Shown here one piece after another: positions 57,877-64,000 of a DNA stretch of 64,000 bases. The translations under genes and the position numbers were made by a program. Source of the stretch: Hofstenia miamia (lineage: Eukaryota > Xenacoelomorpha > Acoela); assembly GCA_004352715.1 (NCBI GenBank), contig SCFE01000107.1, positions 1,652,330 through 1,716,329 of the forward strand. Reading direction: 5' to 3'. Under the pieces are notes generated by a model, which saw only the letters and a list, made by a program, of their open reading frames with translations, made no database searches and was not told the DNA's origin. Within the stretch, counting starts at the first letter, position 1; every line of letters begins with the position of its first letter.

Positions 57877-59307
57877 TATGATCCTGAGAAGGAGACAAAT
57901 TTCGGATTTTTCACGGATATGAATGGACTCTATAGTGGAATGATGAGTTTAAGTTTACCTGTGGGTGGACTGTCATGGTCTACAGCAAAACTCAAGGAAA
58001 TATTATCCACACCTCAAGAATCACAGACTGGGTACATGTTGGAGTTGGATTTGGAATACCCAGAATATCTGCATGAAGAGCATTTTGATTTTCCATTAGC
58101 CTCAAATAAATTAATAGTCAAAGATGAGTATTTATCACTGTACCAATTTGAAATTAAAAATAGATTAAAAATAACACAAAAAAGAGAATTATATTGTCCA
58201 CTATAAAGTACTAAAATTCTATGTTGAACAAGGATTAAAAATTACGAAATTTCACAAGGCACTTGAATTTAAGCAGGCACCATTTTTGAAATCATATATC
58301 AACTTAAACATGGAGAAGAGGAAGGCTGTGCAGAATGATTTTGAAAAAGCATTCTAGAAATTAATGTCAAACACAGTCTTTGGAAAATGCATGGAGAATT
58401 TAAGAAAACAGGTAAATGTTAAGTTTGCTCACAATTTGGAATCAGTGGAAAAGTTAATTAAAAAACCCGAATTTAAATCATATAATATAGTCAGCAAGTA
58501 TTTGGTCCAGGTTATGTTAAGACAAACAGATATTGAATGGAATCACCTGAATTATCTTGGGTCAGCTATACTAGATCTATCCAAGTTGATTATGTTCAAA
58601 TTCCATTATGAGGTAATGAAGCCTTCTTTCAAAAACAGGATTACTTTGTTGTATTCCAACACTGACTCATTACTATACAAAGTAAAAACGGAAAATTTGT
58701 ACACAGAGTTAGAATCAATCTCACATCACTTTGACTTTTTAAATTATCCAATATCATCACCCCTATACTCTGATGTGAATAAAAAAGTATACCTTAAAGT
58801 CAAGGATGAATTGGGCGGGGGTGTATTAAACCATGTAGTTACACTTAAACTGAAACTATATTCTGTTGAATATTCAAGCAAGAGTCATGAGATATTGGAG
58901 AAGGCCAGTGCAAAAGGTGTAACCCGGTCAGTGAAGCAGACTATGAATTTTGATTTGTTCAAGAATATTCTTCTGGAGGATGGTATCATTTGAAGACCAA
59001 TGACTGGAATACGTTTGCACATTCATTCAATTAGTGTGGAGACGTCAAATCATATAGCATTATCATGTTATGATAATAAATGCTATCTTGTTAACAACAT
59101 AGAAACGTTGCCATATGGAGATAAAGGTAAAAACAAATTACATGTTATAATGTTAAAACTCTTGTTTAGATATCAAAAATATTAATTCACAGTCCATAAT
59201 TGCTAGTACCTCTACACTAATTGATATATGGATTAAGCGTATTCATCTAGGTATATGGAGATTTATATTATGTGTTATTAATCTGTGTTTTAGATTCTGA
59301 CCCGTAG
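57877..59307 (+). pseudogene. PolB: PolB palm and C-terminus, arm 2 (broken, motif C mutated)
   Basis: Motif A region FTDMNGLYSGMMS, then a 38-base deletion near 58175 that shifts the frame, then TAG at 58354-58356 just before MSNTVFGKCMEN (motif B). Motif C reads LLYSNTDSLLY: the first catalytic Asp is Asn, unlike Maverick 1 and the middle copy. TGA at 58991-58993 is shared with the middle copy. The C-terminal block (RLHIHSISVETSNHIALS ... ETLPYGDK) reaches a donor at 59127 and the last exon ends at TAG 59305-59307. Confidence 0.85.
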
Positions 59308-60960
59308 TATTAGCCTCCAACCATCATCCCTCTCACGTTGTACCTCCTTCAAGTCTTTGTACATGGTAATTTATTTTTAAAAAAATTTAATATTAAATTA
59401 TATGTTTAGAAATTTCCAATGTTCTACCTCTGGTGTTTTTACATGATTACTCCCTCTTTTGTGTTCAAAATGTGAATTTGTTACATTTCTCCAGGTAATG
59501 TTTTTTGTCAATAATGTTATAAATTAATGTAATGTTTAGTCAACTCTTGTATAATTGATTGCTCCTTGTACAATGTTTCCTTCAATTCTCCGTGTTCAAA
59601 ATGTGAATTTGTTAACATTTCTCTGCATAAGTTTTTTATCAACAATGTTATAAATTAATGTTTTTTTGTTTAGTCAATTCTCCATTTTGAATAATTTGCT
59701 GGTGACGCTTGTCCAAGAAGAAAATCTATTCACTGTAATGCTTCTTACGTTTAATTTATCTTGAAAAATGGTATAATATATTTTAATTGAATGGTTATTT
59801 AATATTTAGTTTAGCTTCCACACTCTGCTGAATGATCCTCCATCAACTGAAAAAACCTATTCACCCCATTGCCTCCCACACACATATCATTTATTTTGTA
59901 AAAAGGTAAAATATATTTCCATGTTTATATATGTATACATATTTTTTTTAAAATGTATAAGAAAATTAACGAGTATATTTTAGCTCTGCCTCCTGTCATT
60001 TCATGATTTTCTACACTTTATCGATTGAAGAATGTCTCTGCATTAGAATGAAAAAGTAATGCCTCCATGTGAAAAATCAACCACAAAAAAGTATAATCAT
60101 TTTTAATTTATAAAAAGTTAATGGAAATATTTAGCTGTCTGTTGATATTTTATGATGCCCCACTTGAAAAAAAGAAGTTTTCCATCATTAACTGATGAAA
60201 GAATGCCTCTTTGACACTAACAAATCTCATACAATAATTACAGTAGAAGAAATTAATTATATATTTTGCTAAGTTTATTTAGTCTTGACGAGTATACAAA
60301 AAGTTCGTCATCATTGATGATTGGTTTAAACATTTTAATTCTATTGTTGTTCTATTGATATAAGAAGAAATGCTCACATCATATAAACCAACCCTCCATT
60401 AATTATCTGCTCAAAATAAGGTGATACAGTTTATTGCAATTATGATTTTAAAATGTAATTTAGTCTTCACGTGACGTCATTATGTATTTGATGAGGATGT
60501 TAGCGGAAAATCAATGCATACATTGTCTCTCAGAATTCTTATAGCATAAAACGGGTTAACTCCGAAATCAATGTATTCTCTTCAGTGTGGAATTACGAGA
60601 ATGTTAACCAAGGAGACAGCTAAAATCAATCCACGGGACGTATTAATTCTTTTGTGTTGATAATATCAAATTCTCTGTGTTGTAATAATACTCTGTTAAT
60701 TATTAAAATATGTCAAAAGAGGGTGTCTATAAAAAATTGATTATTAATTGCATGGTGTAATTATCCCCATTTAATTTTGCGGATGCATAACATTTACACC
60801 AGTGCTTAGATATAATTTATTGATGGCAATGTGTGATTATCAATACATATCAGATGAACAAGACTTGACGAAAATTTATCGGTGCATGGGAAATGAAGAC
60901 AGCGGTTGATGACAAAATATATGAACTTACATCAACGTTGGCGGTGATAGATTAAAACAA
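59308..60960 (+). repeat. Exon-like module array and 3' region, arm 2
   Basis: Blocks follow gttttag (59293), gtttag (about 59407, 59538, 59672) and agtttag (about 59814), each leading to gta borders such as ctttgtacatg|gtaatt and tttctccag|gtaatg. Then come the ctctgcctcctgtcatttc unit (one copy here, two in the middle copy) and single-copy DNA with another gacgtca at about 60473. Confidence 0.6.
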
Positions 60961-61539
60961 TAGACAAGATTTAGTGTAATTTACCATTGTTATTATTATT
61001 ATACATGTTTTGTTTTGTTTTTAAATGTGGGCTTTACCATGCTCACTTAAATATGCGGTTTTTATATTTTGAAAATTGATGAATTTTGTTTTAACATGTA
61101 AACTAGACAAAAGTGTTTTTTACTAATGTCTAAAAATTTTAAACGTTTTATTAGAGCAGATTGCAACTACTTTTTTGTTTAACTATGTTTAATATTTTCC
61201 ACATGTATTAGCGAAAATAGTTTTAAAATAGTTTTGTTTTTAAACACGTATACTAGTCATTCATTTTTACTATTACCTATAAAAGTCCATCTGCTTTTAT
61301 TATGAAAATTAATTATTGGTTGAAAAATTGTGATATGATAAAACGTGTTAACAATGAATTTTGACAAATGTGAAATGCGATTTTGAAAGTTTTCCCAAAT
61401 TATATTTTACGTGTGCGCTTTTTGAAATTATGGAAAATTAGTTTGTAATATTATGTGTACGTATCCTGAAAGGGGTTGTTATAATAAGGTATATATTAAT
61501 GAGATGTAATGCAAACAATTGTGATATTAACAAAGTGAA

Positions 61540-61813
61540 ATTAATCATATCAAAACAGTGTAAAAATGGCCCTAACATGAATCATAAAATCAATTAAAAA
61601 TGTCATGAATCACTAATTGAAATCCATTAGTAGACTCACTTGAAAATATGTGACATCACTGAAAATCCATTAGTAGAGATGTCAATCAAATGGTGATTCA
61701 CCACTTTAACCAGTCTCTGATATTCACTAACTATCACATGACATGTGACGTCATGAGCTCTCGACAAATCAGAGGTGTTTTTGCGTGTTCAAGTCTCCCT
61801 TAATATTACTACT
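61540..61813 (-). repeat. Right terminal repeat, third subtype
   Basis: Family TIR words (aaaacagtgtaaaaatggccc, gaatcactaattgaaatcc, TGACGTCA at 61746-61753, ctctcgacaaatcagagg) end in tctcccttaatattactact at 61813. The outer 25 bases differ from Maverick 1, so this is a different subfamily. The six bases after it (ggtgat) have no partner at a visible left end. Confidence 0.78.
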
Positions 61814-61923
61814 GGTGATATTTGTCCCCTTGCTTCATGAATATGGTAGGTGCTGCATACAGGCTTTCCCTTGGGCAGATAATTGTATTGTCAATTAATG
61901 TATGTAGTTGTATTTGTCTTTGA

Positions 61924-62923
61924 NNNNNNNNNNNNNNNNNNNNNNNNNNNNNNNNNNNNNNNNNNNNNNNNNNNNNNNNNNNNNNNNNNNNNNNNNNNNN
62001 NNNNNNNNNNNNNNNNNNNNNNNNNNNNNNNNNNNNNNNNNNNNNNNNNNNNNNNNNNNNNNNNNNNNNNNNNNNNNNNNNNNNNNNNNNNNNNNNNNNN
62101 NNNNNNNNNNNNNNNNNNNNNNNNNNNNNNNNNNNNNNNNNNNNNNNNNNNNNNNNNNNNNNNNNNNNNNNNNNNNNNNNNNNNNNNNNNNNNNNNNNNN
62201 NNNNNNNNNNNNNNNNNNNNNNNNNNNNNNNNNNNNNNNNNNNNNNNNNNNNNNNNNNNNNNNNNNNNNNNNNNNNNNNNNNNNNNNNNNNNNNNNNNNN
62301 NNNNNNNNNNNNNNNNNNNNNNNNNNNNNNNNNNNNNNNNNNNNNNNNNNNNNNNNNNNNNNNNNNNNNNNNNNNNNNNNNNNNNNNNNNNNNNNNNNNN
62401 NNNNNNNNNNNNNNNNNNNNNNNNNNNNNNNNNNNNNNNNNNNNNNNNNNNNNNNNNNNNNNNNNNNNNNNNNNNNNNNNNNNNNNNNNNNNNNNNNNNN
62501 NNNNNNNNNNNNNNNNNNNNNNNNNNNNNNNNNNNNNNNNNNNNNNNNNNNNNNNNNNNNNNNNNNNNNNNNNNNNNNNNNNNNNNNNNNNNNNNNNNNN
62601 NNNNNNNNNNNNNNNNNNNNNNNNNNNNNNNNNNNNNNNNNNNNNNNNNNNNNNNNNNNNNNNNNNNNNNNNNNNNNNNNNNNNNNNNNNNNNNNNNNNN
62701 NNNNNNNNNNNNNNNNNNNNNNNNNNNNNNNNNNNNNNNNNNNNNNNNNNNNNNNNNNNNNNNNNNNNNNNNNNNNNNNNNNNNNNNNNNNNNNNNNNNN
62801 NNNNNNNNNNNNNNNNNNNNNNNNNNNNNNNNNNNNNNNNNNNNNNNNNNNNNNNNNNNNNNNNNNNNNNNNNNNNNNNNNNNNNNNNNNNNNNNNNNNN
62901 NNNNNNNNNNNNNNNNNNNNNNN
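61924..62923. other. Assembly gap of exactly 1000 n
   Basis: Placeholder gap. Confidence 0.98.
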
Positions 62924-63236
62924 ATGTGCGAACTTTATATTTATCCTCTTTTTCAAGTTTTCCATAAATTTCCCAAACACTGCATTGAACATTAGCTAGT
63001 ATTTAGATCAATATATGGTCTTAGAAATGGTGCCTGCTTAAATTCAAGGGCTTTATGAAATTTCATGATTTTTCATTCCTTGACTGACATAAAACTTCAA
63101 GACCTCATATTGTATGATGTATGCCTCTTTTTTTATAAAAAGTTTGCATGAGTTTTGGTATTGGTGCTGACTTTATGTTTATTTTATTTTTTATCTTGAG
63201 TTGGTATGGTGATAGATGTCTATCTTCTATTATCAT
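62924..63236 (-). pseudogene. PolB: Diverged PolB palm fragment
   Basis: Minus strand, from 63236: IIEDRHLSPYQLKIKNKINI, SAPIPKLMQTFYKK, several frame changes, then FNAVFGKFMENLKKRINIKF (motif B) running into the gap. It matches the region between motifs A and B at low identity, so it is another old copy. Confidence 0.8.
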
Positions 63237-63506
63237 CTTAGAAAATTCTCCATCTGATTGATTGATTGCTTGTTGTTTGAAGTTTGCTCCATTCTCCATG
63301 TCTGCATATTTTGTTATATTCCTCTACATATGTTTTCTTCAACATTAATATACAATTAATTCAATGTTTAGAAAATCCTCTATTTGAATAATTGATTAAT
63401 TGCCCAGCATAAAAAGTTTGCACCATTCTCTGTGTCTGCATACTTTTATTATATTTCTCCATGTATTTGTTTCTTCAACATTAATATAAAATAATTTTTT
63501 GTTTAG
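63237..63506 (+). repeat. Module-array fragment joined to a PolB piece of opposite sense
   Basis: It is nearly identical to 31636-31905 of Maverick 1 (ttgattgattgcttgttgtt, ctccattctccatgtctgca) on the plus strand, directly abutting minus-strand PolB on the left and a TIR interior on the right. Confidence 0.8.
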
Positions 63507-63857
63507 GGCCACTTTTTGGCATGACTAATTTCACTTTGTTAATATCGCATTTGTTTGCATTACGCCATGTTAATATATACCTTATTATAACAACCCCTTT
63601 TGGGATATGTACACATAATATTACAAACTAATTTTCCATAATTTCAAAAGACATACATTGTAATCCGGGAAACATTCAAATTCGCATTTGTCAAAATTCA
63701 TTGTAACATGTTTATCATATCACGGTTTTTCAACCAATAATTATTTTTCATAAACTCAAATGTATTTCCATTGGCTGGTCAATCTATATATTCACTTCAT
63801 TTCTTCGGGTAAAATCATTATTCTTCTTCTACACAATTTCGTCTCTCACTTTTGGCA
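63507..63857 (+). repeat. Left TIR interior of an element continuing beyond the window
   Basis: Same order of words as 21030-21388 (atgactaatttca, ccataatttca, gtcaaaattcattgtaac, ttggctggtcaatctatata) leading into an FLP gene. The outermost TIR part is missing. Confidence 0.8.
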
Positions 63858-64000
63858 ATGTCTGTTGAAATGCTAGCATCCAGCTTGCTGAGTAGCCTGT
63901 TTGATGATCTATGTACAACTCCACCCCCCTCACATGGTTATAACCCACTAACTCAGGAGACGATCACACCATCTGCGCCAGTTAAAGAAAAACGCAAGTC
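63858..64000 (+). CDS. FLP-motif small gene, copy 3 (5' part only)
   Basis: ATG 63858 follows the same cacttttggcaatg context as at 22357 and opens SVEMLASSLLSSLFDDLCT then PPPSHGYNPLTQE. It is intact to the window edge, with substitutions relative to copy 1. The conserved FLP half lies beyond the window. Confidence 0.65.
   Translation, partial: MSVEMLASSLLSSLFDDLCTTPPPSHGYNPLTQETITPSAPVKEKRK

Larger units (their letters stand above)
53825..61640 (+). mobile_element. Inverted arm 2: Maverick copy on the plus strand
   Basis: Mirror of 34620-42431. Joins with a single n at 55995, 56402 and 56876 separate PolB N-terminus, protease, PolB middle and structural gene. The two arms keep slightly different amounts of sequence at these joins: about 41 extra bases in arm 1 at 39814-39854 and 45 extra at 40250-40296. 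So they are separately trimmed versions of one contig chain. The join from structural-gene flank to PolB palm at about 57876 has no n. Confidence 0.85.

Noticed and set aside
1-64000. tRNA, rRNA and other structural RNA genes
   Set aside because: I saw no cloverleaf with A and B boxes and no rRNA core sequence on either strand by eye.

Overview
This is an AT-rich, intron-bearing eukaryotic window, most likely from an invertebrate animal. It holds GT-AG introns, TA microsatellites and a dense mix of animal-type transposons: hAT, Tc1-like, mariner-like, piggyBac, a LINE, solo LTRs and Maverick/Polinton. I cannot name the species. There are no bacterial operons, rRNA, tRNA or CRISPR arrays. The assembly has five placeholder gaps of exactly 1000 n and about a dozen single-n joins. 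Several single-n joins sit between duplicated or unrelated segments, so some architecture on the right is an assembly product.

Region 1 (1-20833) is ordinary intergenic DNA with transposons. A few minus-strand exon candidates lie at 1-1816 and 6294-6553. A hAT element (3263-5605) has short terminal repeats and an 8-bp target duplication. Two copies of a solo-LTR-like repeat lie at 7518-8912 and 15169-16501. A two-gene transposon relic (13898-19131) carries a transposase-like gene followed by a DUF4806 gene. The transposase gene is interrupted by one of the LTRs and by a piggyBac fragment. Tc1-like and mariner-like relics fill 19165-20800.

Region 2 (20834-33213) is a Maverick/Polinton-like element. 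It has about 420-450 bp terminal inverted repeats running 5'-AG...CT-3' and a perfect 6-bp target duplication (AATACA). Inside are two related small genes with an FLP motif, a broken minus-strand gene and a spliced acidic gene. Further right are a capsid-like gene, an adenain-type cysteine protease, a second structural-type gene and the 3' end of a protein-primed family B DNA polymerase. A second right terminus at 31123 falls inside the polymerase gene, so two elements are nested here.

Region 3 (34381-64000) holds more copies of the same family. A near-identical inverted pair (about 34.6-42.4 kb minus, 53.8-61.6 kb plus) flanks a diverged polymerase fragment (43.4-44.5 kb) and the most complete copy (45.5-52.8 kb). 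That copy carries zinc fingers, a Cys/His domain, an endonuclease VII-like motif, exonuclease and polymerase motifs. Another element starts at 63.5 kb and runs off the window. Every polymerase copy is broken by stops, frameshifts or catalytic substitutions.

In a typical element of this family the protease would process virion proteins, the two structural genes would form a capsid and the polymerase would copy the DNA from protein primers. I found no integrase and no packaging ATPase in the sequenced parts. The most unusual signals are an array of exon-like modules after the polymerase, in-frame TGA codons shared between copies, and the paired FLP genes.
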